Notes: generated by a model not told the origin, from the sequence alone. Positions 15,419 through 24,813 are shown, numbered from the stretch's first letter. The stretch is 49,262 bases of DNA from RGIG5270 sp045538635 (GCA_045538635.1 JAZSRU010000055.1:1-49262); one strand, 5' to 3'. Numbers and translations: made by a program.

Positions 15419-16348
15419 TTATCTTTTTTTTTGTCCTGCCGAACTGAATACTGCTATTATCTCCGGATATGATGGCCGGCCGGCAGGATCAAATGCCATC
15501 ATCCGGTTGATGAAATCTGAAACACTTCTGGGAACAGTGGAATTCAGATGATTTACCGGTTCAAAATTGAAAGCACGGCGGCGTTCAAGAATTTCATCCA
15601 CTTCTCCGGTGTTGCCGAAAGGATATTCTCCGGTAAGCAATTCGTATGCACTGGCCCCGAGGCTGAAAATATCACCTTTGGAGTCTTCACGGCCGGATTG
15701 GAGTCTTTCGGGACTGACATAAGCAATACTCGCCCAGTCGGAACTGCCGGAATCTGAATTGTCGGTATTTATTTCTGCGAGGTCAAAATCGCCGATTTTC
15801 ACATCTCCGTCTTCAGAAAGCATGATATTGGCGGGCTTGACATCATGATGAACAATACCGATTTGTTCTGCGGCATACAGTCCGCCGGCGATAATTGAGA
15901 GCCACATGAGGATTTTTTCTGTCGGTGGGAGCATAAAAGCTTTCTGCAGAGTTTCCAGAGTGCCTTTTTTCATGAATTCCATTACGAGAAACGGCTGATT
16001 TTCAAAAATTCCGCCACGGAAAACTTTGACAATGCCGGGATGATTTATTCTGGCGACAAGTTCAGCTTCAAAAGTGAAACGCGCCCCCTCCGTATCAGTA
16101 TCGAAAATATCAGCGTTGGTAATTTTGATTGCCACAGTTCTGTTTTCAACCGGGTCAAATCCGCGATATACTTTCGACATGCCGCCGATACCGCAAATAT
16201 CCAGCAGATAATACCGCTCAAATAGCATCGGACATTTGATTTTGCAGCCGCATTGCGGGCACAGAAACTCATCAAACGGCTGCAGGTCGCTGATGTCAAG
16301 GTGTTTGCCGCATTTGCTGCAAATAATTTTTTCGGGGCATTGATTCAT
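15419..16348 (-). CDS. Ser/Thr protein kinase with N-terminal zinc ribbon
   Basis: 309 residues. The N-terminus has two zinc-ribbon pairs (CSKC 10-13 and CPQCGCKIKC 30-39). The kinase domain runs from about 45: glycine loop GIGGMSKVYRG, VAIK Lys75, catalytic loop VHHDVKPAN (Asp169, Asn174), a DFD in place of DFG (187-189), and SPE for APE (212-214). All catalytic residues are present, so it should phosphorylate Ser/Thr in the cytoplasm. It lacks the TM and PASTA domains of PknB/PrkC-type wall kinases. Its ATG overlaps the stop of the metallo-hydrolase gene by 4 nt and it precedes the degenerate histidine kinase by 56 nt, so substrates among those operon products are plausible. Confidence 0.9.
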   Translation of the reverse strand: MNQCPEKIICSKCGKHLDISDLQPFDEFLCPQCGCKIKCPMLFERYYLLDICGIGGMSKVYRGFDPVENRTVAIKITNADIFDTDTEGARFTFEAELVARINHPGIVKVFRGGIFENQPFLVMEFMKKGTLETLQKAFMLPPTEKILMWLSIIAGGLYAAEQIGIVHHDVKPANIMLSEDGDVKIGDFDLAEINTDNSDSGSSDWASIAYVSPERLQSGREDSKGDIFSLGASAYELLTGEYPFGNTGEVDEILERRRAFNFEPVNHLNSTVPRSVSDFINRMMAFDPAGRPSYPEIIAVFSSAGQKKR

Positions 16349-17145
16349 ATCGAAAACCAGGGGCTGACCTCATTCTGTTGTGCTACATACATATTTACGT
16401 GATCTTTTGCAATATTTTTCAAACAGCATGAAACATTTTGCTGCACTAATTCGTAAGAGTTGCAGTCGTTGCTGATATGCACCAGCATCAGGAAAGAGCT
16501 GTTTTCATTCAGCAGTTCGTGGAGTGCATTGAGTGCATCGAGATTGTCCAGATGACCTTTTCTGCCGGCAATGCGCTGTTTCAGAAACAATGTGCGATCG
16601 GAGGCATAAAGCATATCGTGGTCATAATTGCTTTCCAGCAAAAGTGCATGACAGTATTTCAACCGTTGCTTGCACAACTCATTAATCTCTCCGAGATCGG
16701 TGGCGATGCCGATAGTTTTTTCGCAGCAGCATATTCTGAAGCCGACAGGGTCGATGGCATCATGCTGTACGGCGAATGCTGAAATTTCAAAATCTGCGAT
16801 CGTAAACCGGTCGCCGGGATCGAATTGGATCACCTTGTCCGGCAGTTTGTTTCTGGTATTGAGGTAATGGGCGGTATTGAAGGAGCAGTACAGCGGGATT
16901 TTGTGTTTATTGCAGAAAACTCTGCAGCCGTGAGCATGGTCATCATGGTCATGGGTCAGCAATACGGCACGGATGGAGGCAAAATCTATACCGGCACTGT
17001 CAAGTTTAAGCTCCATTTGTTTGGCGCTGAACCCGGCGTCGATAAGCAAAGTCCCGCAATCGGGCGCGGAAATTGCAAAAGCATTGCCTTTGCTGCCGCT
17101 GCCGAGAGTGCATATTTTCAAAGTTTTCTGTTCGTCTTCCGGCAT
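16345..17145 (-). CDS. WalJ/YycJ-like metallo-beta-lactamase-fold hydrolase
   Basis: 266 residues from the chosen ATG at 17145 (an in-frame ATG at 17253 has no ribosome site and adds a non-conserved Lys-rich leader). The protein opens with LKICTLGSGSKGNAFAI, the YycJ-type strand-loop, then LLIDAGFSAKQM and the metal motif THDHDDH (H65, H67, D69, H70); a later GRKGHLDN carries another His ligand. In Firmicutes WalJ/YycJ affects coordination of wall metabolism with replication and is proposed to act on nucleic acid. Here it opens the operon with the kinase, pseudokinase, PBP-like and SEDS genes. It is divergent from rpoN, with 155 bp between the starts. Confidence 0.85.
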   Translation of the reverse strand: MPEDEQKTLKICTLGSGSKGNAFAISAPDCGTLLIDAGFSAKQMELKLDSAGIDFASIRAVLLTHDHDDHAHGCRVFCNKHKIPLYCSFNTAHYLNTRNKLPDKVIQFDPGDRFTIADFEISAFAVQHDAIDPVGFRICCCEKTIGIATDLGEINELCKQRLKYCHALLLESNYDHDMLYASDRTLFLKQRIAGRKGHLDNLDALNALHELLNENSSFLMLVHISNDCNSYELVQQNVSCCLKNIAKDHVNMYVAQQNEVSPWFSI

Positions 17146-17300
17146 TTTCTCTGTATTTTTTTTGAATTTTTTTATTTTTTTACTGCCATTGCTTGAAAAA
17201 ATGCAAAAAAGGCAGATATTATATACTACTGGAAATATAATGGCAGTTTGCATAAAATCAAATCACAAGCGTATGAATATTCATTTTTTTTGGTAAAATT

Positions 17301-18716
17301 ATGATTGATGTAAGACAGGAACATAAAATTTCGCAACAGCAGCAGCTTTCGGCGCGGCAGTACCAATCTCTGGATCTGCTGGAAGTGCCGATTCAGGATT
17401 TGCAGAGCCGTATCGAAGAAGCGATGAATTCCAATCCGATGCTTGAATATGCTGATTTGCCCGGAAATTCCATGACAAGCCCTCTGCCTGAAGCACCTTT
17501 TGAAAATAATGAGAATGCGGATGAGGATGGGGAGTATTATGCCGGAGATGATGTGTGGCATGATGATTTGCCGATCCCGGGAGAAAATGGCTCATTTTCA
17601 GAGGAGCAGCAGCAGAAAATGGATTATTTTTTCTCCAGTCTGACTGAAAAAGAGTCCATTCATGATAAATTGATGCGGGAACTCGGAGCTTTGAAGCTGT
17701 CTGATGCAGAGAAAAATCTTGCCGAAGCGATAATTATAGCCATCGATGACAACGGTTTTCTCGGAACAAATATTGTCGATATAGCGCAATCTGAAGATGT
17801 GGAGCTTTTTGAAGCAGAAGAGATGCTGAAAAGACTGCAGAAAATATTTCCGCCCGGAGTCGGTGCGCGCGATTTGTCCGAATGTTTGAAATTGCAGCTG
17901 GAGGCGGCGGGGGAAACAGAGCCGCTTCTTTATGAGCTGGTGGCAAATATTGAAGAGTTCGGGCGCAACAAACTGGTTGCTCTCGCTGAAAAAATGAATA
18001 TTTCCATAGAGGAACTGAACCGGCTCGGCGACAGGATCCGTAAACTCAATCCATTTCCTGCAAGCGAACTTGCCGCCGCTGATGCCGGTACGGTTATTCC
18101 GGAGGTTTCGGCTGTTTGGGAAAATGGTGAATTCGTTTTGAAGCAGGACAATGAGATATTGCCGAAAATAAAAATATCCGAACATTACAGTCAGATGCTG
18201 GATGATCCAAATCTGCCGCAGGATGTAAGAACTTATCTGCGGAACAAACTCAATGATGCAAAAGAGTTCACCGGTTCTCTTGAGCGGCGTGAGAAAACGA
18301 TTATCCGTATCGCCCGTTTCATTCTGGAAAATCAACAGGATTTTTTCTCGGACGGGGTTGAAGCTCTCCGTCCGATGACTATGGCACAGGCAGCGGTTGC
18401 TCTTGGAAATGATGAGGCTACCATCAGCCGCGGATGCAAAGGGAAATATATAGGAACTCCGCAGGGAGTGTTTGAATTCAAATATTTCTTTTCCGGCGGT
18501 TATACCAATGCTGATGGTGAAGAAGTTTCTGCCCGTGCTGTTCAGGAGAAAATACGCGAGTATATCGAAGATGAGGACCCTTACAAGCCTCTTTCGGATG
18601 AAAAAATTTCCCGGATGCTCCGCAGCGACGGTTTTGAAGTCGCCCGCAGAACTGTGGCAAAATATCGTGAATTACAGCATATCCTGCCCAGCAGTTTACG
18701 GCGGAAGCATCAATAA
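17301..18716 (+). CDS. rpoN: RNA polymerase sigma-54 factor
   Basis: 471 residues, standard length. Region I is Gln/Leu-rich (KISQQQQLSARQYQSLDLLE then IEEAMNSNPMLE). An acidic region II follows (about 55-105). The core-binding region contains GFLGTNIVDIA and FPPGVGARDLSECL, and the C-terminal RpoN box reads ARRTVAKYRE (448-457). It lets polymerase recognise -24/-12 promoters that need AAA+ activators; no such activator is in this window. Genes that follow are separated by 139 nt of AT-rich DNA. Confidence 0.96.
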   Translation: MIDVRQEHKISQQQQLSARQYQSLDLLEVPIQDLQSRIEEAMNSNPMLEYADLPGNSMTSPLPEAPFENNENADEDGEYYAGDDVWHDDLPIPGENGSFSEEQQQKMDYFFSSLTEKESIHDKLMRELGALKLSDAEKNLAEAIIIAIDDNGFLGTNIVDIAQSEDVELFEAEEMLKRLQKIFPPGVGARDLSECLKLQLEAAGETEPLLYELVANIEEFGRNKLVALAEKMNISIEELNRLGDRIRKLNPFPASELAAADAGTVIPEVSAVWENGEFVLKQDNEILPKIKISEHYSQMLDDPNLPQDVRTYLRNKLNDAKEFTGSLERREKTIIRIARFILENQQDFFSDGVEALRPMTMAQAAVALGNDEATISRGCKGKYIGTPQGVFEFKYFFSGGYTNADGEEVSARAVQEKIREYIEDEDPYKPLSDEKISRMLRSDGFEVARRTVAKYRELQHILPSSLRRKHQ

Positions 18717-18855
18717 ATGCACTTTATTGATAATTTTTATTTTTTTCGGTTGAAAAAATTACTTTTTTGTGGATTTTTTTCATTTGGCAATGTATATTAC
18801 TGTAAAATGTATTTTTGTTGCAGAAGAGCAGCGATTCAAATAAAAAGGTTTTGTT

Positions 18856-19713
18856 ATGTTGAAAAGTTTAAAAAATTGCGGGAAAGATTTTTGTGCCCTC
18901 AAATGGGTTCCCAATTTTCTGACATTGTGTAATTCTCTGTGCGGATTTGCCGCCATATTGATAACTTTGCGTGTTTATGAGCTTGCCAGAGAACCGGAGC
19001 AGGCGGCAACAGTCTATATGACAAGTGCTTTTATCATTCTCTTTGCCATGGTTTTTGATGCGCTTGACGGTTTTGTTGCAAGATTGCTGAATGCCTCAAG
19101 TGTTTACGGGGTTGAGATGGATTCATTGTCTGATATGGTGACATTCGGGTTGGCTCCGGCGACAATTGTGGCGATCATGACCCACACTATGAGAATGACA
19201 ACTGATTTGCCGCACGGAGTTTTTCAGGAAATAGTTGTTTATTGTTTGTGTTGTGTTTACATCGGAGGCGCAGCTCTCCGTCTGGCACGGTACAATATTC
19301 ATGCTTTGATGCCGGAAAAAGCAGAAAAGAATATGAGTAAAAATTATTTTTCAGGACTGCCATCTCCCGGTGCGGCGGCGGCAATTTGCTCTATCGTTAT
19401 TTTTGCCAAGGATGCGGGTACATTGCCCGGTGAATATAACCGTTTTATCATCCGTTATCTGCCGATATATGCTGCATTGCTGGGGGTGCTGATGGTCAGT
19501 AAAGTTCCTTATGTCCATGCCGGCAGATGGATTTGCGGAGTGTTCAAAAGAAGACGGCGCATGGTCATATTGCTGTTAATCATTGCAGTTGTTATGATAT
19601 TCAGAATTCCCGGTATTACTGCATTGGTGACATTGTATGTGCTGTCCGGATTTGTGAACCTGATAATTCAGGCATTCAACAAAGAGCGTTTTGCTGAAGG
19701 AGGAGACAAATGA
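18856..19713 (+). CDS. pssA: CDP-diacylglycerol-serine O-phosphatidyltransferase
   Basis: 285-residue membrane enzyme making phosphatidylserine, precursor of phosphatidylethanolamine. The CDP-alcohol phosphotransferase signature is complete: D68-x2-D71-G72-x2-A75-R76-x8-G85-x3-D89-x3-D93. The preceding WVPNFLTLCNSLCGF fits the PssA start of this type, and eight hydrophobic segments follow. AAAAGG lies about 8 nt before the ATG. The stop overlaps the start of the epimerase gene as ATGA. The general family is certain; serine as acceptor is inferred from similarity to the Bacillus/Helicobacter-type PssA. Confidence 0.9.
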   Translation: MLKSLKNCGKDFCALKWVPNFLTLCNSLCGFAAILITLRVYELAREPEQAATVYMTSAFIILFAMVFDALDGFVARLLNASSVYGVEMDSLSDMVTFGLAPATIVAIMTHTMRMTTDLPHGVFQEIVVYCLCCVYIGGAALRLARYNIHALMPEKAEKNMSKNYFSGLPSPGAAAAICSIVIFAKDAGTLPGEYNRFIIRYLPIYAALLGVLMVSKVPYVHAGRWICGVFKRRRRMVILLLIIAVVMIFRIPGITALVTLYVLSGFVNLIIQAFNKERFAEGGDK

Positions 19714-20675
19714 AATATCTTATTACCGGCGGAGCCGGATTTATCGGCGGCCATCTCGCGCAGTTACTGCTCAACGATGCTGGATGCGGCGGTGTGACGG
19801 TGATTGATGATTTGTCAACCGGATCGCTTGATAATCTGAAAGCCATTGCTGATGATCCGCGGCTGCAGATCGTTATCAAAGATATCACCGATGCTGATTG
19901 CGATCTCGGCAAATATGTAAAAGAAGTTGATTGTATCTATCATCTGGCGGCGGCGGTCGGTGTTGAGCTTGTCGTCCGTGAGCCGGGACGCACCATTCAT
20001 ACCAATGTGCATGGCACAGAGAATATTCTCAAGGCGGCAGTGGAGTTTGATAAGCGCATAATCGTCGCTTCTACCAGCGAAGTTTACGGCAAAAGCAATC
20101 ATGAATTTTTCTCTGAAAATGATGATTTGCTCATCGGTAATCCTGTTCATTCCCGCTGGTCGTATGCATGCAGTAAGCTTTTGGATGAATTCTATACTCT
20201 GGCTTACTGCAAATCCCACCGTTTGAAAGGTACTGTTGTGCGTTTTTTCAATACCGTAGGACCGCGTCAGACCGGACAGTACGGTATGGTTATTCCCCGT
20301 TTTGTCAAAAGTGCCATGGCGAATAAAGAGCTTCATGTTTACGGTGACGGTTCGCAAAGCCGCTGTTTCTGTCATGTTTTTGATACTGTCCGCGCCCTGA
20401 AAGCATTGGCTGACAATACTGAATCTTTCGGCGGGATTTACAATATCGGCAGTCAGAACAAAATTTCGATTCTTGAACTCGCGCAGTTGATAATCAAAGA
20501 GCTTGCAAGTGACAGCAAAATCAAATTCATACCCTATGAAGAAGCTTATGAAGAAGGATTTGAAGATATGATGCATCGCGCACCCGATACCGCCAAAATC
20601 AATTCATTGATACGATGGCGTGCCGAACATTCTCTCAAGGATATTATCCGTGACGTGGCTGATGCAATGAAATAA
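19710..20675 (+). CDS. NAD-dependent epimerase/dehydratase (extended SDR, nucleotide-sugar)
   Basis: 321 residues. Rossmann motif TGGAGFIGG (6-14), catalytic STSEVYG (121-127) and Y152-x3-K156 in SYACSK. The GPRQTGQYGMVIPRFV segment is typical of UDP-glucuronate decarboxylase/UDP-glucose 4-epimerase relatives. It acts on a nucleotide-activated sugar, feeding cell-surface glycan or lipid head-group synthesis. The start overlaps pssA by 4 nt, so both genes are translationally coupled, which hints at an envelope role. Substrate cannot be fixed from the sequence. Confidence 0.88.
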   Translation: MKYLITGGAGFIGGHLAQLLLNDAGCGGVTVIDDLSTGSLDNLKAIADDPRLQIVIKDITDADCDLGKYVKEVDCIYHLAAAVGVELVVREPGRTIHTNVHGTENILKAAVEFDKRIIVASTSEVYGKSNHEFFSENDDLLIGNPVHSRWSYACSKLLDEFYTLAYCKSHRLKGTVVRFFNTVGPRQTGQYGMVIPRFVKSAMANKELHVYGDGSQSRCFCHVFDTVRALKALADNTESFGGIYNIGSQNKISILELAQLIIKELASDSKIKFIPYEEAYEEGFEDMMHRAPDTAKINSLIRWRAEHSLKDIIRDVADAMK

Positions 20676-20686
20676 AAGGTGTTATT

Positions 20687-21130
20687 ATGAGTAATGTAAA
20701 CGAAATCAAAAAATTTATGGCAGAAAAAATTGCGGAGGACATCTCCCTTTCGGAAATCCAGTCTATGGTAAATGAAAAGTTCAATACCAGAATGACTTTT
20801 ATGGATATTCGTATCCTTGCTTCCGAATTGGAGATAGACTGGCAAGCCGGCGAAGTTGAAGAAGCCCCCGCTGAAGAAACTCCCGCGGATGCTGCTGAAG
20901 ACGAAACTCCCGAAGATACTCCGGCAAAAACCACCGTAGAATTGAACAAAATAGTCCGCCCCGGTGCGATTGCTTCCGGCAGTGTGCATTTTGCCTCCGG
21001 AGTCTATGCCGAATGGTATATCGACAACAGCGGCAGATTGGGGTTGGACAAAGTCGTGGGCGGCAAACCCACTGAACAGGATATCGAAGATTTTCAACTT
21101 GAAATGCAGAAAATCTTTGCTGAAAAATAA
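20687..21130 (+). CDS. hypothetical protein with acidic linker
   Basis: 147 residues, no signal or TM. N-terminal helical region (about 1-55, MSNVNEIKKFMAEKIAEDIS start), an Ala/Glu/Pro/Asp-rich linker (57-85), and a compact beta-like C-terminal half with RPGAIASGSVHFASGV followed by an amphipathic helix. Starts 11 nt after the epimerase stop and precedes trpB by 31 nt. I recognise no family; the two-domain-plus-linker shape suggests an adaptor. Confidence 0.75.
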   Translation: MSNVNEIKKFMAEKIAEDISLSEIQSMVNEKFNTRMTFMDIRILASELEIDWQAGEVEEAPAEETPADAAEDETPEDTPAKTTVELNKIVRPGAIASGSVHFASGVYAEWYIDNSGRLGLDKVVGGKPTEQDIEDFQLEMQKIFAEK

Positions 21131-21161
21131 TTTGAATTTATAAAAAATCGGAGTATATATT

Positions 21162-22379
21162 ATGGATTTTTCCCGTTATTTTCGTGACTATCCGACACCG
21201 GATGGTTATTTTGGTCCTTACGGCGGTGCGTTTTTGACACCGGAACTCAAGGAAGCTTTTGCAGAAATCAATACTGCGTATCAATCTATTTGTCAGTCGG
21301 CGCATTTTATCAATGAATTACGCCGTATCCGCAGAGAGTTTCAGGGCAGACCGACACCGGTTTATCATTGCGACAGACTTTCCCGCAAACTCGGCAACTG
21401 TCAAATCTATCTGAAACGCGAAGATTTGAATCATACCGGCGCACATAAACTCAACCATTGCATGGGTGAGGGACTGCTTGCCAAATATATGGGCAAAAAA
21501 CGCATCATTGCTGAAACCGGAGCCGGACAGCATGGTGTTGCATTGGCAACTGCGGCGGCATATTTCGGTTTGGAATGCGAAATCCATATGGGCGAAGTCG
21601 ATATTGCCAAACAGGCTCCCAATGTTACCCGTATGAAAATCCTCGGAGCAAAAGTCATTCCCGTTTCTTTCGGACAGAAGACTTTGAAAGAAGCAGTTGA
21701 TTCCGCATTCATGTCTTATGCTAAAAATTATAAAGATTCTATTTATTGTATCGGTACTGCCGCCGGTCCTCATCCTTTTCCGTTGATGGTGCGCGATTTC
21801 CAGATGTGCATCGGTGATGAATCCCGTCAGCAGTTCCTCGATATGACCGGACATTTGCCGGATGCGGTTTGTGCATGTGTCGGCGGCGGCTCAAATTCTG
21901 TCGGTTCATTCTGTGCATATCTGAATGATCCGGTTGATATTTTCGGTGTTGAACCTCTCGGCAAGGGGCCTGCTGTCGGCGATCATGCGGCAACACTCAA
22001 TTATGGCAAAGTCGGTCAGCTGCATGGCTTTGAATCATATGTCCTTGCGGATGAAAAAGGCGAAGCATTGCCTGTTTACTCCATTGCCAGCGGACTTGAT
22101 TACCAGTCTGTCGGCCCTGAACACGCATTCTGGCACGATCTCGGCAGGGTCAAATATGTTACCGCCAGCGACGAAGAAGCGGTTGACGCATTCTTCATGC
22201 TTTCCCGTTACGAGGGAATCATTCCCGCTCTCGAAAGCTCACACGCTATTGCATATGCAATCAAATGGGCAAAAGAACATCCATACGGCTCAATCCTTGC
22301 CACATGCTCCGGCAGAGGCGACAAAGATGTCGATTATGTAGTTGAACATTATGGTTACGGTGATGACCGTCAGTATTGA
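21162..22379 (+). CDS. trpB: tryptophan synthase beta chain
   Basis: 405 residues, the standard TrpB1 length. It condenses indole with serine using PLP. Seen: GPYGGAFLTPEL start, the PLP Lys96 in HTGAHKLNH, catalytic Glu118 in ETGAGQHG, and the phosphate-binding GGGSNSVG (241-248). Close spacing after a hypothetical gene; no trpA or other trp genes adjoin it, so the alpha chain must be encoded elsewhere. A strong intrinsic terminator follows at 22397. Confidence 0.95.
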   Translation: MDFSRYFRDYPTPDGYFGPYGGAFLTPELKEAFAEINTAYQSICQSAHFINELRRIRREFQGRPTPVYHCDRLSRKLGNCQIYLKREDLNHTGAHKLNHCMGEGLLAKYMGKKRIIAETGAGQHGVALATAAAYFGLECEIHMGEVDIAKQAPNVTRMKILGAKVIPVSFGQKTLKEAVDSAFMSYAKNYKDSIYCIGTAAGPHPFPLMVRDFQMCIGDESRQQFLDMTGHLPDAVCACVGGGSNSVGSFCAYLNDPVDIFGVEPLGKGPAVGDHAATLNYGKVGQLHGFESYVLADEKGEALPVYSIASGLDYQSVGPEHAFWHDLGRVKYVTASDEEAVDAFFMLSRYEGIIPALESSHAIAYAIKWAKEHPYGSILATCSGRGDKDVDYVVEHYGYGDDRQY

Positions 22380-22396
22380 TATCAGATGATACTGAT

Positions 22397-22440
22397 GCGG
22401 CTGTTGCAAAATAGTTTTGCAGCAGCCGCTTATTTTTTTT
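22397..22440 (+). terminator. intrinsic terminator after trpB
   Basis: A 15-bp stem (22397-22411 with 22415-22429, one wobble pair), 3-nt loop and eight T at 22433-22440; 17 nt after the trpB stop. Confidence 0.92.
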
Positions 22441-22465
22441 GGGGATACATGGCAGTAGGAAATTT

Positions 22466-24184
22466 TTATCTGCCTTTTTTGTTTTTGTGATTGAATTGGC
22501 GCCGTTTTTTCAATACCTGGATTTGCGGACGGCGTTCGGCAAGACCGCGGTTGACATGGATCGGCGTCCCGTCAGGAGCTTTGCCGCAGTAATACATCGC
22601 CGCTCCCATGGTCATGGGCAGGGGGATGTAATCCTGCACCTGCTGGAGACTCCAATTGTGAGCTTTGAGAAAATCATCTACTGTCTGCATGTGTTTCTGT
22701 GTACAGCCGGGAAAGTTGGAAATAAAAAGCGGAATGAGGTATTGTTCCTTGCCGCATTTGGCAGATTCCTCTTCAAAAAGGCGCATGATGTCATAAAATT
22801 CACAGCTTGGATTTTTGCGCATATAGTAAAGAACTTCATCGTTGAGATGTTCCGGTGCGACTTTCATATGTCCGGAAACATGGTGATGCACGATTTCTCT
22901 GAAAAGTTCTTTCTGGCGCAACGCGAGGTCAAGGCGGATGCCTGAATTGATATAAACATGCTTCACTTTCGGAATTGCGCGGACTTTGCGGAGCAATGCT
23001 GCCATCCGGAGACCGTCGCATTTATAATTCGGACATATTTTGGGCCACAGGCAGCTCGGACGGCGGCACTTGGCACATATTTCAGGATTGGTTGTGCTGC
23101 CGTAAATATTGCCGGCCGCGCCGCCGATATCAGAAATCGTCCCTTTGAAAGACGGTGACGCTGTCATTTCTTTGATTTCGCTGATAATGGATTCCTCTGA
23201 ACGGCTCATGACCTGTCTGCCCTGATGGACGACCAGACCGCAGAATGCACAGCCTCCGGGACAGCCGCGTACTGCCATAATGGAATCTTTGACTGTTTCA
23301 AACGCGGGAACGCGCATTTTGTATTTCGGGTGGACTTTTTTGACAAAAGGCAAAGCATGCATTGCATCAAGTTCATGCGGTTCAAGCGGTTTTGCCGGAG
23401 GTTCAACTATGAGCAGACGGTCGCCGTGACGCTGGATAAGTCCGCTGCCGCCGAGTGAATTCATCTGGGATTCAACAGCAATGGTTGACTGCATGAGCGC
23501 GTCTTTGTCCTGCAGATGCTGTTCAAAAGAGGGAAGTTCCACATAGCGGTCAAAAGCATTGAAATTTTCGGCATCTTTTTTGCCGAGGAGCATTGCCGTT
23601 CCCGGGATGTTGCGGAGAGATTCTCCGGCGGCGACACGGCGGAATATTTCCGGCATTGTGCGTTCCCCCATGCCGTAGCAGAGGATGTTTGCTTTTGAGT
23701 CAACGAGTACAGAGGGGCGTATTTTGTCCTGCCAGTAATCGTAATGCGCCACGCGGCGCAAACTTGCTTCAAGACCGCCGATAACTACGAAAATGCCGGG
23801 AAAAGCCTGTCGCACAAGTTGGGAATAAACGGTCAATGCATGCGGCGGACGCTTGCCGGTCTGACCGCCTTCGCTGAACGCATCATCGCGGCGCAATCTT
23901 CTGCCGGCGGTGTAAATATTTACCATTGAGTCAAGGTTGCCGCTTGAAATGCCGACTCCGAGGCGCGGTCTGCCCATGACTTTAAGTGCTTCGGGGTCTT
24001 TCCAGTCGATTTGAGCGAGGATGCCGACTTTGTAGCCGCAGCTTTCCAGAACTCTGCCGATAATGGGCGTCCCGAAAGAGGGGTGATCCACATAAGCATC
24101 ACCGGTAATGAGCAGAATATCAATACCATCCCAGTTGCGCGCCTTGAGATCTTCGGCGGTCATTGGCAAAAAAAGATCAGTCAT
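22466..24184 (-). CDS. YgiQ-family radical SAM protein
   Basis: 572 residues. The N-terminal part (about 15-240) is the YgiQ-specific B12-binding-like region, with DILLITGDAYVDHPSFG and VVIGGLEASLRR. The radical SAM motif is RGCPGGCAFC (CxxxCxxC) around residue 310, followed by the family-specific ICAKCRRPSCLWP and the SGIRLDLA and VAPEH segments. These enzymes use a 4Fe-4S cluster and SAM; the physiological reaction is not established. It lacks most of the long C-terminal extension seen in the E. coli protein. The start shares one base with the stop of the upstream secreted protein. Confidence 0.9.
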   Translation of the reverse strand: MTDLFLPMTAEDLKARNWDGIDILLITGDAYVDHPSFGTPIIGRVLESCGYKVGILAQIDWKDPEALKVMGRPRLGVGISSGNLDSMVNIYTAGRRLRRDDAFSEGGQTGKRPPHALTVYSQLVRQAFPGIFVVIGGLEASLRRVAHYDYWQDKIRPSVLVDSKANILCYGMGERTMPEIFRRVAAGESLRNIPGTAMLLGKKDAENFNAFDRYVELPSFEQHLQDKDALMQSTIAVESQMNSLGGSGLIQRHGDRLLIVEPPAKPLEPHELDAMHALPFVKKVHPKYKMRVPAFETVKDSIMAVRGCPGGCAFCGLVVHQGRQVMSRSEESIISEIKEMTASPSFKGTISDIGGAAGNIYGSTTNPEICAKCRRPSCLWPKICPNYKCDGLRMAALLRKVRAIPKVKHVYINSGIRLDLALRQKELFREIVHHHVSGHMKVAPEHLNDEVLYYMRKNPSCEFYDIMRLFEEESAKCGKEQYLIPLFISNFPGCTQKHMQTVDDFLKAHNWSLQQVQDYIPLPMTMGAAMYYCGKAPDGTPIHVNRGLAERRPQIQVLKKRRQFNHKNKKGR

Positions 24185-24684
24185 CAGAAGTTTCCATCCT
24201 TTTTTATTGCAGACGGGATAGTGAATGCTCCACTGTTGCGGTTTGTCATATTGAATGAAACCGGATTGTGGGTTGCAGGCGGCAGGAGGGATAGCAGATC
24301 CGCCCGAACCATGGAGCCGGAAAGGGTTGTATCGCGGACAAAAAACAGCATGGTATAAACTTTTTCTTTGTCTGCAGATAATGCTTTTGGGGTATATTCA
24401 AACTTGCCGCTGCCGCTGCGGAGTGCCACACAGGGGAAATTTACACCTTTGATGGCCAGCGCATAATCATAAATACTGATTTTGCGCCCGGGGGCGATAC
24501 GGACTGTAACTGCGGCATAATAGTTTGCATTGTCAGGTGAAAAAAGGTGTTTTGACCAGTTCTGTATTGCCGGTCTGGTTCTGCTGAATTCTGCTGCAAG
24601 TATCTCGCCTGAACGGAATGGTATTGTTTTAGCCTGCATTGAGAAAACGGCAGACAGAATCAAAAAACATACAAAATATTTCAT
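24184..24684 (-). CDS. secreted hypothetical protein
   Basis: 166 residues from the ATG at 24684, which has AAAGGAG about 6 nt upstream; the longer in-frame start at 24744 lacks a ribosome site and would precede the signal peptide. The signal reads MKYFVCFLILSAVFSMQA. The mature protein is beta-rich, without recognised motifs. It ends within the start codon of the YgiQ-type gene, so the two are co-transcribed. Confidence 0.72.
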   Translation of the reverse strand: MKYFVCFLILSAVFSMQAKTIPFRSGEILAAEFSRTRPAIQNWSKHLFSPDNANYYAAVTVRIAPGRKISIYDYALAIKGVNFPCVALRSGSGKFEYTPKALSADKEKVYTMLFFVRDTTLSGSMVRADLLSLLPPATHNPVSFNMTNRNSGAFTIPSAIKKDGNF

Positions 24685-24754
24685 AAAGATCTCCTTTTTG
24701 GAAAATGTTTCTGCTATTAAGATATCATAATTGTAAAAAAACACAAATTTTTAT

Positions 24755-24782
24755 TTGATTTTTTTCGTAAAGTTGTTATAAT
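24755..24782 (+). promoter_or_regulatory. sigma70-type promoter
   Basis: TTGATT (24755-24760), 16-nt spacer, TATAAT (24777-24782), 31 nt before the lipoprotein ATG at 24814. Confidence 0.65.
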
Positions 24783-24813
24783 ATATGCATAAAAACAAGC
24801 AGGGAGATACAAT

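Noticed and set aside
17241..17252. TGGCAGTTTGCA, resembling a sigma-54 -24/-12 promoter upstream of rpoN
   Set aside because: The GG and GC elements are too close together for sigma-54 (about 8 nt apart instead of about 12).
22439..24129. Long open frames opposite the YgiQ-type gene
   Set aside because: Antisense shadows of a gene with complete radical SAM motifs.
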